Source of the DNA: Paenibacillus kobensis NBRC 15729
Lineage (GTDB): Bacteria; Bacillota; Bacilli; Paenibacillales; Paenibacillaceae
Direction of reading: 5' to 3'
Length of the DNA: 64,000 nt
Assembly: GCF_004000825.1 (NCBI RefSeq)
Contig: NZ_BILZ01000016.1
Coordinates: 37,848-101,847 of the forward strand
The first letter of the stretch is position 1, and every line of letters starts with the position of its first letter. The notes below the pieces were generated by a model, which saw only the letters and a program-made list of their open reading frames with translations, was not told where the DNA came from and did no database searches. The position numbers and the translations under genes are program-made. Positions 26,025-35,293 of this stretch are shown here, one piece after another.

Positions 26025-29000
26025 ATGAAACGATTAATAGAAGCTGTTATGCAAAGATCCGCTATTATTTTAATCTGTGTTATTCTTCTATTGGCATGGG
26101 GAGGTGTCGCGGCATACCAGATGCAACGCGACTATTTGCCAGGCATCAATAATACGACTTTGATGGTCTCGCTGCGGGCATCTTCCTACCAAGCCAACCA
26201 GGTACAACGCGATATTGCGGCGCCGCTTCAAGAAGCAATACGTAAGACGAACGGACTGTCGAGCATCCAGACAACTTCTTATGATGGCGGAGTGCTCATG
26301 AATCTGGCATATCCGATGGATTACGATATGAATAAAGCCGAAAGCGCCATTAAGCAAGCGCTGAACGAAGCTAATCTGCCCGATGGTTTAAACAAACCGG
26401 TCGTAACTAGGCTGACTTCCAGCACCTTCCCGGTTCTGAGCTATAGCTTGACCTCAGCGAGCACAAGGATCGACGATTTGACCCTGCAATCCACGACACA
26501 GACGGCTATCGTCAATCAACTGAAATCCGTTCCTGGTGTCGCCGAGGTACAGACGGTCGGCGGTGCGAACAAAGGCTACGTCGTACTCGTACGGATGAAG
26601 GATTTGACGGCCAAAGGGTTTACACTCGACGATTTCAACAAATCAATTGCAGCCGGCATACCGTCCCTGCAGGGAAATGTGGCTAACGTGAAAGCTTCAT
26701 TTCCAATTAAAATCGATGGTTGGGAATTAAGCGAGCAGGATCTGAACCATCTGCAAATAAAGAATAAAGACAACGCCGCTGTATCGCTTCAAGATGTCGC
26801 GTCGGTATCGCAGTCGTTAACGGACGTGAAGACCGTCTCGCGCACGAACGGTGAAGCGAGCGTCCAAATAAACGTGATTAAAACCCCATCGGCTACGATT
26901 ACGGATGTGGCGAAACAAGTAAAAGCACGGGTGAATGCGATTCCTGAGATTCAAAATCACGAAGTGGTGATGCAATTGATCACCGACCGGGCGCAGGATT
27001 TAAACGACTCGCTGATGGGACTTGTTCGTGAAGGATTGCTCGGTTGCTTGTTCTCGATGTTATGCGTCTTATTCTTCTTCCGCAACGTACGTTCGACCTT
27101 GTTGATCGCCATCTCTTTGCCAATCTCTTTGTTAGCTACTACAGCGGTTCTCCATTCAATGGGCGTTACGCTGAACATTCTGACCGTATCCGGTCTCATT
27201 GTGGCAATGGGACGTATTGTAGACGATGCGATCGTTATTCTGGATAATATGTACAATAGGGTGCAGGAGAACCGTGGCAAACCGATCCTCCCAGTACTAG
27301 CTTCCGCTGTTGTAGAGATGCTTCCCGCAATCTTCGCCTCGACGGCGACAACGATTGCAGTCTATGTCCCGATTGCCTTGGTCGGCGGCATTATAGGCGC
27401 ATCTTACTCCGGTTTTGCATGGTCGGTTGTCATTGCGCTTGTCGTATCTTTCCTTGTTGCGATGGTCGTTATCCCAACACTGGCATTCATGGGCTGGAAG
27501 GAGCCCAAAGGAAAGGCGGTCACGCTCGAGCCGTTGTTGAAGCCGCTGCTTGTCACAGCGCTCGCACGCAAGAAGACCGTTATCAGCGTTTCGCTTATTG
27601 TGTTTATCGCAGCGGCATACTTCGCAACACAGCTGCCATTCAGTCTCCTGCCTAGTTCGGCTATTGGACAAGTCGCCATCCAGATCGAACTCCCGAAAGG
27701 TTCGGCACTGTCCGTCGTCGATAACAAAGTGAAAGAGGTCGAAGCAGTTCTGCATCAAGATCCGAAGGTCGCTTCCTATTCTGCAACGTTCGGATCCTCG
27801 TTCACACCGACGGCAGATGATGTATTCGACCAGGGGGGCGGATATATTCAGCAGCCGAATGTGGCCAATCTCTCGATTGTGCTCAAAGACAAGAATGCGG
27901 TCGATGCGGCAATAACCGAATTGAAGTCCGAGCTGTCTCCGCTTGCTGAACAAGCGGCGATAACGGTTACGAATCAAAGCCTGGCGGGCGATGATTCCTT
28001 GATCAACATTAAACTCTCCGGCTCGGACCAACAAACGTTGGATCAATCAGCCCAGCTCGTTCGCACGAAGCTTGCTGCAATTTCAGGGTTGGCAGTGGCA
28101 GGCAAGTCCGATTTGACCAATGGCATTCCGAAATTTGATGTGCATTTCGATAAAGCGAAAGTAGAGGCAGCCGGCATTGAGCCTGTTGAGATCAATAAAG
28201 TCGTGGCTCGTTATTTGTCCAAAGGGAAGGACTTTGATCTTCCGGTATCTTCGGGCAACGGGATCATTCCTGTCGATGTGTATATTGATCCGATTGCTCA
28301 GGGAACCAATAAAGATACCCATATGCCCGTTTATTCTCCTCAACAGGTACTGGATTCGTTGTCTGCTGAACCATTGACGGGAACGAACAACCGAACGTAC
28401 CGATTGGATCAGGTCGCGTCTATACAGACGAGCAGCGCATCTTCTTCGATCGTGGAACAAGACGGCGAACCCGTTTCGATCGTATCGGCGCAAATTACGA
28501 CCCGCAATATGAGCAAAGTGTCTAATGCGGTGAATGAGACTTTGGCAGGAATCCAGTTGCCTAATGGGGTGACCTACTCCACAGGCGGCATTACGGCACA
28601 AATTACGCAAATGATCATCGAGATGACAATCGCGGTCGTCGTATCGATCCTGCTTGTCCTAATGATCACGAGCTTCGTGTTTAAAGGATGGAAAGCGCCG
28701 CTTGCCGTGATGATTAGCATTCCGCTCGCCTTATCCGGCGTTGTGATTGCCCTGTATACGATCCATGGACAATGGAATCTTGCGGCATTGATCGGTGTAC
28801 TGATGCTGACCGGTATTGTCGTAACGAACGGCATTGTGCTCATCGACCAAATCGAGAGGAATCGTAAAGAAGGCTTACCGCTGCGAGAGGCCGTTCTGTC
28901 AGGCGGTATGTCGAGGGTAAGACCGATCTTCATGACGGCCGGCACAACGGTATTGACGCTCATACCGCTTGCCTTAACACACCATACGGATACCGTCATC

Positions 29001-29123
29001 TCGCAAGTGCTTGGCATAGTGGTCATCGGCGGGATGGTGACATCTACACTGAACAGCTTTATCGTGATCCCTATCATTTACGAATGGTTGCATGGAAGGA
29101 AGAAACAAACCACGCACAATTAA
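26025..29123 (+). CDS. RND-family efflux transporter (SwrC/AcrB-like)
   Basis: A 1,032-residue resistance-nodulation-division pump with the classic layout: TM1 (residues about 13-30), large outer loop (about 33-330), TM2-6 (about 335-530), second outer loop (about 550-850) and TM8-12 (about 860-1,025). The proton-relay aspartates of TM4 are present in GRIVDDAIVILDNM. Gram-positive members such as SwrC export surfactants or bile-like amphiphiles without an outer membrane channel. GAGAGGAG precedes the ATG. Its promoter has ECF-type boxes and an ECF sigma gene follows, pointing to envelope-stress control; export of the NRPS product is possible but unproven. Confidence 0.93.
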   Translation: MKRLIEAVMQRSAIILICVILLLAWGGVAAYQMQRDYLPGINNTTLMVSLRASSYQANQVQRDIAAPLQEAIRKTNGLSSIQTTSYDGGVLMNLAYPMDYDMNKAESAIKQALNEANLPDGLNKPVVTRLTSSTFPVLSYSLTSASTRIDDLTLQSTTQTAIVNQLKSVPGVAEVQTVGGANKGYVVLVRMKDLTAKGFTLDDFNKSIAAGIPSLQGNVANVKASFPIKIDGWELSEQDLNHLQIKNKDNAAVSLQDVASVSQSLTDVKTVSRTNGEASVQINVIKTPSATITDVAKQVKARVNAIPEIQNHEVVMQLITDRAQDLNDSLMGLVREGLLGCLFSMLCVLFFFRNVRSTLLIAISLPISLLATTAVLHSMGVTLNILTVSGLIVAMGRIVDDAIVILDNMYNRVQENRGKPILPVLASAVVEMLPAIFASTATTIAVYVPIALVGGIIGASYSGFAWSVVIALVVSFLVAMVVIPTLAFMGWKEPKGKAVTLEPLLKPLLVTALARKKTVISVSLIVFIAAAYFATQLPFSLLPSSAIGQVAIQIELPKGSALSVVDNKVKEVEAVLHQDPKVASYSATFGSSFTPTADDVFDQGGGYIQQPNVANLSIVLKDKNAVDAAITELKSELSPLAEQAAITVTNQSLAGDDSLINIKLSGSDQQTLDQSAQLVRTKLAAISGLAVAGKSDLTNGIPKFDVHFDKAKVEAAGIEPVEINKVVARYLSKGKDFDLPVSSGNGIIPVDVYIDPIAQGTNKDTHMPVYSPQQVLDSLSAEPLTGTNNRTYRLDQVASIQTSSASSSIVEQDGEPVSIVSAQITTRNMSKVSNAVNETLAGIQLPNGVTYSTGGITAQITQMIIEMTIAVVVSILLVLMITSFVFKGWKAPLAVMISIPLALSGVVIALYTIHGQWNLAALIGVLMLTGIVVTNGIVLIDQIERNRKEGLPLREAVLSGGMSRVRPIFMTAGTTVLTLIPLALTHHTDTVISQVLGIVVIGGMVTSTLNSFIVIPIIYEWLHGRKKQTTHN

Positions 29124-29155
29124 CTCGTGTTTCAACTGGTCATTGTGGCCGGAGC

Positions 29156-29190
29156 AACCCATAAACCGTGTGTATGGCGGTTTATGGGTT
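29156..29190. terminator. Perfect 13-bp hairpin between RND and sigma genes
   Basis: Arms AACCCATAAACCG and CGGTTTATGGGTT pair perfectly around a 9-nt loop. No T run follows on the plus strand, so it may be a weak terminator, an RNA-stability element or a protein site rather than a strong intrinsic terminator. Confidence 0.55.
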
Positions 29191-29258
29191 CACTGACCGC
29201 TTGCGATTCATTTCTGCGCAAAGCGATTAGTTCATCAGCTTGTAGGGGTTGAAGACGA

Positions 29259-29786
29259 GTGGACGAGGAGTTACATCGAATCATTCGCCGCGCGAAGCGG
29301 GGAGACAAAGAAGCATATGCCCAACTCGTCAAGGATTTCAAAGATCCTGTTTACCGTTATGCGTTAGGCATGTTGAATGATCGAATGGATGCAGAAGACA
29401 TTGCGCAAGAAGCTTTTGTGAAGGCGTATTATTCTTTACCAGGTCTTGAGAGCGAATTCGCTTTCTCGTCCTGGTTGTTTCAAATTGTGTCGAACCTATC
29501 CAAGAATCGATTGAAGAAGCGGATGAGAGAGCGAAATTACTATGAGGAAGCAGAGGAATCGACGATGGCGGAGCCTTCCGATCCGTCGGAGAAACTTTCG
29601 ATCGAACAATCGTTAGCCCGACTTTCGCCGGAGCATCGCGAGGTCATTCTTCTGCACGACGTGCAAGGGTACCGTTACGAGGAGATCGCGCAGGTGACCA
29701 ACGTACCGCTTGGAACAGTCAAATCACGTTTATTTGCCGCCAGAACGGCATTACGCAACGATCTAAGGAAGGGGGAGTTGTCATGA
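29259..29786 (+). CDS. ECF-type RNA polymerase sigma factor
   Basis: A 175-residue sigma-70 family factor of the ECF class, closest in appearance to SigW-like members. Region 2 (YRYALGMLNDRMDAEDIAQEAFVKAYYSL, residues about 32-60) and region 4 (LSPEHREVILLHD..YRYEEIAQ..GTVKSRL, about 120-165) are complete. The start is GTG 29259 with a weak GGGG site. Its stop overlaps the anti-sigma start (ATGA). No copy of the ATGAAC-N17-TGTC promoter was found directly upstream, so self-activation by that motif is not shown. Confidence 0.92.
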   Translation: MDEELHRIIRRAKRGDKEAYAQLVKDFKDPVYRYALGMLNDRMDAEDIAQEAFVKAYYSLPGLESEFAFSSWLFQIVSNLSKNRLKKRMRERNYYEEAEESTMAEPSDPSEKLSIEQSLARLSPEHREVILLHDVQGYRYEEIAQVTNVPLGTVKSRLFAARTALRNDLRKGELS

Positions 29787-30274
29787 TCGGTCACCTCAAC
29801 GATCAATTGTCAGCCTACTTGGATGACGAACTGAATGAAGAAGAGAAGAAAGCCATTGAAGCGCATCTCGAAAGCTGCGAATCGTGTCAAGCGCTTCTGG
29901 ACGTTTGGTTGGCTATGCAAGAACAAGTGAAAGATATCTTTCAGTTCGCTCAAGCACCTGCTCATATTGAAGCCAATGTGATGGCGACAATCGAACGGAA
30001 TCCACAACTTTTCGTGAGGAAGCGCTGGTTCGCGATCCCGTTGATTGTCATTTTACTTATTAGTGTATTTGGCATCACAACAGGCACCATGTTCGTAAAG
30101 TTCATTCATAGCTTTACGAGATTGTTCGTAGCGATTCTTTATATGGCGACGCATTTCCTATCCAATGTTCCCTTTGTCGCGTTATCGGTTTCTGTCTTAT
30201 CGCTAATCGTTTTGACGGCTTCCATCTATTCGCTTCGAAAGGCGTTTCAGCCAGCGTCAATGGAGAGGGGATAA
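29783..30274 (+). CDS. Anti-sigma factor with zinc-finger (zf-HC2) domain
   Basis: A 163-residue protein with an N-terminal cytoplasmic anti-sigma domain carrying the zinc motif HLESCESC (residues about 29-36), then two membrane helices (about 75-100 and 125-153). It is translationally coupled to the sigma gene (ATGA overlap), as expected for a pair that sequesters the sigma factor at the membrane until an envelope signal releases it. Overall design resembles RsiW-type factors, but with two helices and a short outer part. Confidence 0.88.
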   Translation: MIGHLNDQLSAYLDDELNEEEKKAIEAHLESCESCQALLDVWLAMQEQVKDIFQFAQAPAHIEANVMATIERNPQLFVRKRWFAIPLIVILLISVFGITTGTMFVKFIHSFTRLFVAILYMATHFLSNVPFVALSVSVLSLIVLTASIYSLRKAFQPASMERG

Positions 30275-30280
30275 CGGCAA

Positions 30281-31102
30281 ATGAGAAAGGCAGCCCCAAT
30301 AATAGGCTTTATCCTCTTGTTCATGTTGATCTTCATCCCCGTTCAAGCATCGGCGGCAGCGATTTTCGAACATCAGAACACCGTTGTTCCAGCAGGGCAA
30401 ACGGTAGACGATGTGTATGTGGTGGGCGGAGATGCTGAGATTCAGGGACATGTGACAGGTATCGTCGTTGTGATCAACGGTGATCTGCATGCAGCGAGTA
30501 CCGCGATAGTAGAGGGAATGGTTGTTGTGATTGGAGGGAAGGTCGATCAATCGCCAGGCGCTGAATTTGGCGACGATGTGTTTGACCTGTCATTGGATGG
30601 ACCAACGCAGAACAGTCTGTTGATCGGCGGGGGGCTAATCGTTGGGCTATGGGTCATCCAGTTGGGTGGATCGATACTGCTCGTATTAATCCCAACCTTA
30701 ATCAGTCTGATCGGAAAAAGAAAAACGCAAGCATTCATTGACCGGTTCTCCCCAACATCCTGGAGCAGGTTGCTGTATATCGGTTTCTTGAGCGGCGTGG
30801 TTGTTACAGCGGTTAGCGTTCTGCTGTTCATCACCATCGTCGGCATTCCGGTTCTGATTCTAATTCTTGTTATACTCATTCTGATCTTATTTGCAGGACT
30901 GACGGTTATCGGCCATCGTATCGGTGAACAGTTCCGGGGAGCAGCCTATAAGCCGGATTGGTTGAAAGTGATGATTGGAACTATGCTCATAACGGCAGTC
31001 ATCAACTTTCCATTCTTGGGATGGATTGCTCTGCTGTCCCTTGTTCTGATTTCGCTCGGAATTTGTGTGGAATGGATGTTCTCCAAGCGAAAACGGTCAT
31101 AA
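30281..31102 (+). CDS. Bactofilin-like membrane protein in the sigma operon
   Basis: A 273-residue protein with an N-terminal signal peptide (residues 1-26, ending ASA), a short beta-rich region with bactofilin-like repeats (VVGGDAEIQGHVTG, VVINGDLHA; about 40-95) and three to four C-terminal membrane helices (about 110-270), one highly Ile/Leu-rich. The beta part would be extracellular. It lies 6 bp after the anti-sigma gene and is probably a third member of this stress operon, perhaps a sensor or an effector; neither is proven. Confidence 0.75.
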   Translation: MRKAAPIIGFILLFMLIFIPVQASAAAIFEHQNTVVPAGQTVDDVYVVGGDAEIQGHVTGIVVVINGDLHAASTAIVEGMVVVIGGKVDQSPGAEFGDDVFDLSLDGPTQNSLLIGGGLIVGLWVIQLGGSILLVLIPTLISLIGKRKTQAFIDRFSPTSWSRLLYIGFLSGVVVTAVSVLLFITIVGIPVLILILVILILILFAGLTVIGHRIGEQFRGAAYKPDWLKVMIGTMLITAVINFPFLGWIALLSLVLISLGICVEWMFSKRKRS

Positions 31103-31114
31103 TAACTGCCACGG

Positions 31115-31142
31115 AAACCGCGCCCAGCGCGGTTTTTTTTAT
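31115..31142 (+). terminator. Terminator of the sigma operon
   Basis: AAACCGCG / CGCGGTTT stem with a CCAG-type loop followed by eight T, 12 bp beyond the stop. Confidence 0.9.
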
Positions 31143-31186
31143 TTGAGATGCACCACTTACTTCAGACAGAGTATTATATTCCATGA

Positions 31187-31221
31187 AGTACCTTGACAGT
31201 CACAGTACTATATCTTATTAT
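31187..31221 (+). promoter_or_regulatory. Promoter and possible PadR operator
   Basis: TTGACA (31193-31198), 17 bp, TATTAT (31216-31221): a good SigA promoter. An inverted repeat AGTAC (31187-31191) / GTACT (31205-31209) overlaps it and could bind the PadR protein encoded 20 bp downstream, since PadR regulators usually repress their own operon. Confidence 0.6.
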
Positions 31222-31241
31222 GAAGTCATGGAGGTGATGAT

Positions 31242-31571
31242 ATGAGCGAGAACAAGATCACATCCGACCTGCTCCGCGGACATACGGATACGATGATTTT
31301 AAGGCTTTTGTCTGAAGCTGACCGGTACGGTTACGAGATTGTCAAGCTGATCGCCGAGCGTTCGGATGGTGAATATGAACTCAAGGAAGCGACGATGTAC
31401 TCCAGCTTCCGGAGGCTTGAAGCAGACGGCGACATCGAGTGGTATTGGGGCGATGAATCACAGGGCGGACGACGCAAATATTTCCGGATTACGAACAAAG
31501 GCAAGGATACCTACGACCGCAATAAAAGCAATTGGGAGTATGCGAAACGCGTGTTAGAAAACTTATTATAG
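31242..31571 (+). CDS. PadR-family transcriptional regulator
   Basis: A 109-residue winged-helix protein with family features MILRLLSEADRYGYEIVKLI and LKEATMYSSFRRLEADGDI..YWGDESQGGRRKYFRIT. It is the first gene of a four-gene set with a pentapeptide protein and an ABC-2 transporter, the usual PadR arrangement in which the regulator represses a drug-responsive exporter. GGAGGTGAT precedes the ATG. Confidence 0.93.
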   Translation: MSENKITSDLLRGHTDTMILRLLSEADRYGYEIVKLIAERSDGEYELKEATMYSSFRRLEADGDIEWYWGDESQGGRRKYFRITNKGKDTYDRNKSNWEYAKRVLENLL

Positions 31572-31585
31572 GGAGATGGATGAAG

Positions 31586-32455
31586 ATGAATAACAAAGTA
31601 ACCGACTATTTGAACAGTGTGTTTACGCCGTATGACGGAGTGAAAAGCGTTAATGATTTGAAAGCCGACCTGCTCTCGGATCTGCAGGAGCGTTACAGCG
31701 AACTTAAAGCGGAAGGCAAAGATGATGAAACGGCGTTCAAGATGACGGTTGAAAGTATCGGCGACATCGAGCAGACGATTCTGGAAGTCGCTAACCTCTC
31801 GCGTTCGCTGGAACGGCAAGTGCAGATCAACCTCACGGCGAAAAATTTGCAGGGCAGCGACTTCGCAGGTGTCACACTGCATAAAGGAAAATTCAAAGCG
31901 AGCGCGCTGCGCGGTGCCGACTTCGCGAGGGCAGACTTGACTGGCAGCTCGTTTATTGCCAGCGATGCGGGTGAAGCCCATTTTGATGGTGCCGATCTGA
32001 CAGACTGCAGCTTAGCCACGACTGACCTTACGAATGCGAGCTTCAATAAAACCATTCTTGTTCGCACCCACTTCAGCACATCCGGGCTTGACGGAGCTAC
32101 TTTCACCGATACTAAACTGACCGACGTCACGTTCACGAAGTCCGACCTTCGAAAAACCAATTTTAACAACTGCAGCTATAACGGCGTTGATTTCAAATAT
32201 TGCGATCTGCGCGGGAAAAGCTTTGACGGACAGACGTTCATCGGTGTTAAGTTTGACCGTACTGCACTGAACGACGCTTCATTCAAGGGGGCGACGCTTA
32301 AGAATGTGTCGATCACGCCGCCATTTTCTCTGACGAACAAAAATTATATTGCCCTCAAAACGATCAACTTTGACGGAGCGATTATGGATAAGTTGACTTA
32401 TACCGCGCTTAAAGGCTTATGGACCGTCGATTTGTCGAACGTCACAGTCATTTAA
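31586..32455 (+). CDS. Pentapeptide-repeat protein with helical N-terminal domain
   Basis: A 289-residue protein. Residues 1-75 form a charged helical region like the permease-prefix/HAAS domains that accompany PadR regulators (YLNSVFTPY..VNDLKADLLSDLQERYSEL..DDETAF). From about residue 83 come tandem pentapeptide repeats of the A(D/N)LxX type (SDFAG VTLHK GKFKA...), forming a right-handed quadrilateral helix of about 30 repeats. It lies between padR and the ABC genes. ATG 31586 is favoured over ATG 31580 by the GGGAG at 31571-31575. Function unknown; a sensor or partner of the transporter is plausible. Confidence 0.85.
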   Translation: MNNKVTDYLNSVFTPYDGVKSVNDLKADLLSDLQERYSELKAEGKDDETAFKMTVESIGDIEQTILEVANLSRSLERQVQINLTAKNLQGSDFAGVTLHKGKFKASALRGADFARADLTGSSFIASDAGEAHFDGADLTDCSLATTDLTNASFNKTILVRTHFSTSGLDGATFTDTKLTDVTFTKSDLRKTNFNNCSYNGVDFKYCDLRGKSFDGQTFIGVKFDRTALNDASFKGATLKNVSITPPFSLTNKNYIALKTINFDGAIMDKLTYTALKGLWTVDLSNVTVI

Positions 32456-32474
32456 GGAAGGGGAGGGGAATCCG

Positions 32475-33242
32475 ATGCAAACGATGCATACGAAGCCCAT
32501 TCTAGTAAAAGGACTGCATAAATCCTACAAGCAGCATCAAGTGCTGAAGGGCGTCGATCTGGAGGTAGAAAAGGGCAGCATCTTCGCGCTGCTTGGCTCC
32601 AACGGGGCAGGTAAAACTACGCTAGTCAGAATCTTAACCACGCTGCTCCAATCGGACGGCGGAACTGCCGCTGTGAATGGATTCGATGTCGCGTCAAAGC
32701 CCGATCTTGTCAGGCAGTCGATCAGTCTGACCGGGCAATTCGCCGCCGTAGATGAGATATTGACCGGCCGGGAAAATCTGAACATGATTGCGAAGCTGCG
32801 ATATCTCCCCAACCCGCGTAAAGTCGCAGAAGAAATGTTAACCCGCTTCGGCCTGGTGGAGGCAGCGGATCGCAGAGTGTCTACTTATTCCGGCGGGATG
32901 CGCCGCAGGCTCGACATTGCGTTGAGCCTTGTAGGAAATCCGCAGATTCTATTCCTCGACGAGCCGACTACGGGACTTGATCCGGAAGCGCGTATCGAGG
33001 TTTGGAAGGTCGTCAAGGAACTGGCGGACGGCGGTACGACCGTCTTTCTCACCACCCAGTACTTGGAGGAGGCGGAGCAGCTCGCTGACCGGATCGCGAT
33101 TTTGCATGAAGGCCGGATTATTGCGAACGGCACGCTTCATGAGCTGAAGAAGCTTTTCCCAACTGCGAAGGTAGAGTATGTCGAGAAACAACCGACATTA
33201 GAGGAGATCTTCCTCGCAATCATCGGTAAGGAGGCCGTGTAA
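32475..33242 (+). CDS. ABC-2 exporter ATP-binding protein (DrrA-like)
   Basis: A 255-residue ATPase with Walker A LGSNGAGKTT, signature YSGGMRRR, Walker B ILFLDEPTTGLD and switch His replaced in the DrrA manner (FLTTQYLEEAEQLADR, with Gln at the H-loop site). The short C-terminal region is typical of daunorubicin-resistance type ATPases. It pairs with the permease that follows 1 bp later. GGAAGGGGAGG lies before the ATG. Confidence 0.92.
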   Translation: MQTMHTKPILVKGLHKSYKQHQVLKGVDLEVEKGSIFALLGSNGAGKTTLVRILTTLLQSDGGTAAVNGFDVASKPDLVRQSISLTGQFAAVDEILTGRENLNMIAKLRYLPNPRKVAEEMLTRFGLVEAADRRVSTYSGGMRRRLDIALSLVGNPQILFLDEPTTGLDPEARIEVWKVVKELADGGTTVFLTTQYLEEAEQLADRIAILHEGRIIANGTLHELKKLFPTAKVEYVEKQPTLEEIFLAIIGKEAV

Positions 33243-33243
33243 T

Positions 33244-34011
33244 ATGGAAGGGACGAAGAAACATTTTTTCATCGATGTCAGCGTGATGCTTGGACGCTCC
33301 ATGCGCCACATTGTCCGCAGCATGGATACCATTATTACCGTCACGATTATGCCGATCATGATGATGCTCCTATTCGTTTATGTATTCGGCGGGGCCATTC
33401 AGTCCGGAATGGATAATTATGTAAATTACCTGCTCCCCGGCATCTTGCTAATGGCGATTTCCAGCGGGATCTCGTATACGGCTTTCCGATTGTTTAACGA
33501 TGTACAAAAGGGCATTTTCGAACGATTTCATACGATGCCGATTTCTCGTTCCGCCTTGCTGTGGGGGCATGTACTGACTTCGCTTGTATCCAACGCCATA
33601 TCAGTCGTCGTCATCATACTTGTCGCTTTAATTATGGGTTTTCGTTCCTCTGCAGGCGTGCTGCCTTGGCTTGCCGTAGCGGGTATACTCGCAATGTTTA
33701 CACTCGCTTTAACATGGGTCGCAGCAATAGCCGGACTGTCCGCCAAAACAGTCGATGGCGCAAGCGCCTTTTCTTATCCTCTAATCTTCCTTCCATTTAT
33801 CAGTTCCGCATTCGTGCCAACCGAGTCCATGCCGACCGCCGTTCGCGTTTTTGCCGAGAATCAGCCCGTAACGTCGATCGTCGAATCCATCCGTGCTTTA
33901 CTGTCCGGTCAGCCGCTCCATCACGACATCTGGATCGCGCTTGCGTGGTGCGTCGGTATTATGCTCGTGGCTTATCTGTTCGCAATGAAGGCGCATAAAA
34001 AGAGAATATAA
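33244..34011 (+). CDS. ABC-2 exporter permease (DrrB-like)
   Basis: A 255-residue permease with six hydrophobic segments and the ABC-2 signature region (AGLSAKTVDGASAFSYPLIFLPFISSAFVP..). It completes the PadR-controlled transporter. The substrate is unknown; DrrAB relatives export antibiotics and lipids. Confidence 0.92.
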   Translation: MEGTKKHFFIDVSVMLGRSMRHIVRSMDTIITVTIMPIMMMLLFVYVFGGAIQSGMDNYVNYLLPGILLMAISSGISYTAFRLFNDVQKGIFERFHTMPISRSALLWGHVLTSLVSNAISVVVIILVALIMGFRSSAGVLPWLAVAGILAMFTLALTWVAAIAGLSAKTVDGASAFSYPLIFLPFISSAFVPTESMPTAVRVFAENQPVTSIVESIRALLSGQPLHHDIWIALAWCVGIMLVAYLFAMKAHKKRI

Positions 34012-34020
34012 CAAAACTTG

Positions 34021-34041
34021 ACCGCCGAAAGGCGGTTTTTA
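34021..34041 (+). terminator. Terminator of the PadR-ABC operon
   Basis: ACCGCC GAAA GGCGGT followed by TTTTATT, 9 bp beyond the permease stop. Confidence 0.9.
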
Positions 34042-34187
34042 TTATTTGAATTCCTACCCTAGCCGTACGGCCATTCGCTCGGTTTGCAAAAATTGTCTGT
34101 AATAAAGTGCAACCTAGACGTGAATGATGAAATTGTCATTACTGCACGGACGGATCAGACTTTTATTCGAAGGAGATAGATGTTCGG

Positions 34188-35183
34188 ATGGATAAAAAAT
34201 TGAATGCTGCGGAGCAAGGCAAACTGTGGGCAACGTACATGGGGAATACGATGTCCACCTGCGTGCTGAGCTACTTTCTCCAGCACGTCGAAGATCAGGA
34301 TATCAAAAAAATGTTGGAAAGCGCTTTGGGACTATCCAAACATTTCGTTCAATCCATTACGGACATTCTGGGCCAAGAAGGATATCCGATTCCGACTGGG
34401 TTTACCGAAGAGGATGTTAATCTTAAAGCGCCAAGGCTTTTCAATGACGATTTCTATCTCCATTACTTAAAATACGCAGGGAAAGCAGGCATTAATCTTT
34501 ATGGAGTAGCCATTCCTTTCATGGTAAGAACGGATACACGAAATCTTTTTACGCAATGCGTTGATTTGACCACGACAATGTTAAATCAAGTGAATGAGCT
34601 GTTAATCGCCAAAGGCATCATCCTTGAAGTGCCGATAATTCCTTATCCTGAGCAAGTTGATTTTGTAAAGAAACAGAAATACTTGAATGGTTTTTTCGGG
34701 GAATTACGGCCGCTTAATGCTTTGGAAATTGCCCATCTCCATGATAATGCCCTAAATAATGCAACAAGCAAAGCCGTTCTAATCGGTTTCAGTCAGGTCG
34801 CACAATTACAACAAGTCAAAGCGTATTTTCTCAGAGGAGTCAAACTCGCGGACAAACATTTGGAAGTTTGCACAAAAATGCTAGAGGATGAGAATTTGTC
34901 ATCGGTACCGCTTTTGGACCCGCTGGTGACAACGACAACAACGGCTCCATTTTCGGATAAATTAATGATGTTTCATAAAGTAGACATGTTTGTTATGAGA
35001 TTAAGAACGTATGGAAATGCTTTAGCTTTCGCCAGCCGGCATGATATTGCCGCTAAATACGGGAAGTTTTTGCTGGATGTCGGAAATTACGTTGAAGATG
35101 GGGCGAATATATTGATCGACCACGGTTGGATGGAACAAATCCCTCAAACTGTAGACCGAGAGGCTTTAGCTTCGATTAGATAA
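34188..35183 (+). CDS. DUF3231 family protein
   Basis: A 331-residue all-helical protein made of two similar halves of about 165 residues (each opening with a NAAEQGKLW / NALEIAHLHD type helix), the usual DUF3231 duplication. DUF3231 proteins of bacilli are of ferritin-like helical bundle type and several are spore-associated, but the function is not established. GAAGGAGA precedes the ATG. It has its own terminator. Confidence 0.85.
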   Translation: MDKKLNAAEQGKLWATYMGNTMSTCVLSYFLQHVEDQDIKKMLESALGLSKHFVQSITDILGQEGYPIPTGFTEEDVNLKAPRLFNDDFYLHYLKYAGKAGINLYGVAIPFMVRTDTRNLFTQCVDLTTTMLNQVNELLIAKGIILEVPIIPYPEQVDFVKKQKYLNGFFGELRPLNALEIAHLHDNALNNATSKAVLIGFSQVAQLQQVKAYFLRGVKLADKHLEVCTKMLEDENLSSVPLLDPLVTTTTTAPFSDKLMMFHKVDMFVMRLRTYGNALAFASRHDIAAKYGKFLLDVGNYVEDGANILIDHGWMEQIPQTVDREALASIR

Positions 35184-35204
35184 GTAGTGATTCCCACGCT
35201 TAAA

Positions 35205-35229
35205 AGGCACCTGATTAGATCAGGTGCCT
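35205..35229 (+). terminator. Hairpin after the DUF3231 gene
   Basis: Perfect 11-bp stem AGGCACCTGAT / ATCAGGTGCCT with loop TAG, 21 bp beyond the stop. No strong T run follows on the plus strand; read from the minus strand it is followed by TTTTAAG, so it may also end GH26 transcripts. Confidence 0.7.
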
Positions 35230-35293
35230 GAAATCACGGATTGCCTCTCCCATTAGTAGATGATTAATCCCGCTATATAAAATCCATTCTATC

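Noticed and set aside
29100..29258. A copy of the ATGAAC-N17-TGTC promoter before the sigma gene
   Set aside because: I looked for autoregulation; neither the -35 nor the -10 box appears with correct spacing on the plus strand.
32475..34011. Daunorubicin-type resistance as a specific function of the ABC-2 pair
   Set aside because: The DrrA/DrrB resemblance is at family level only; the substrate cannot be inferred.
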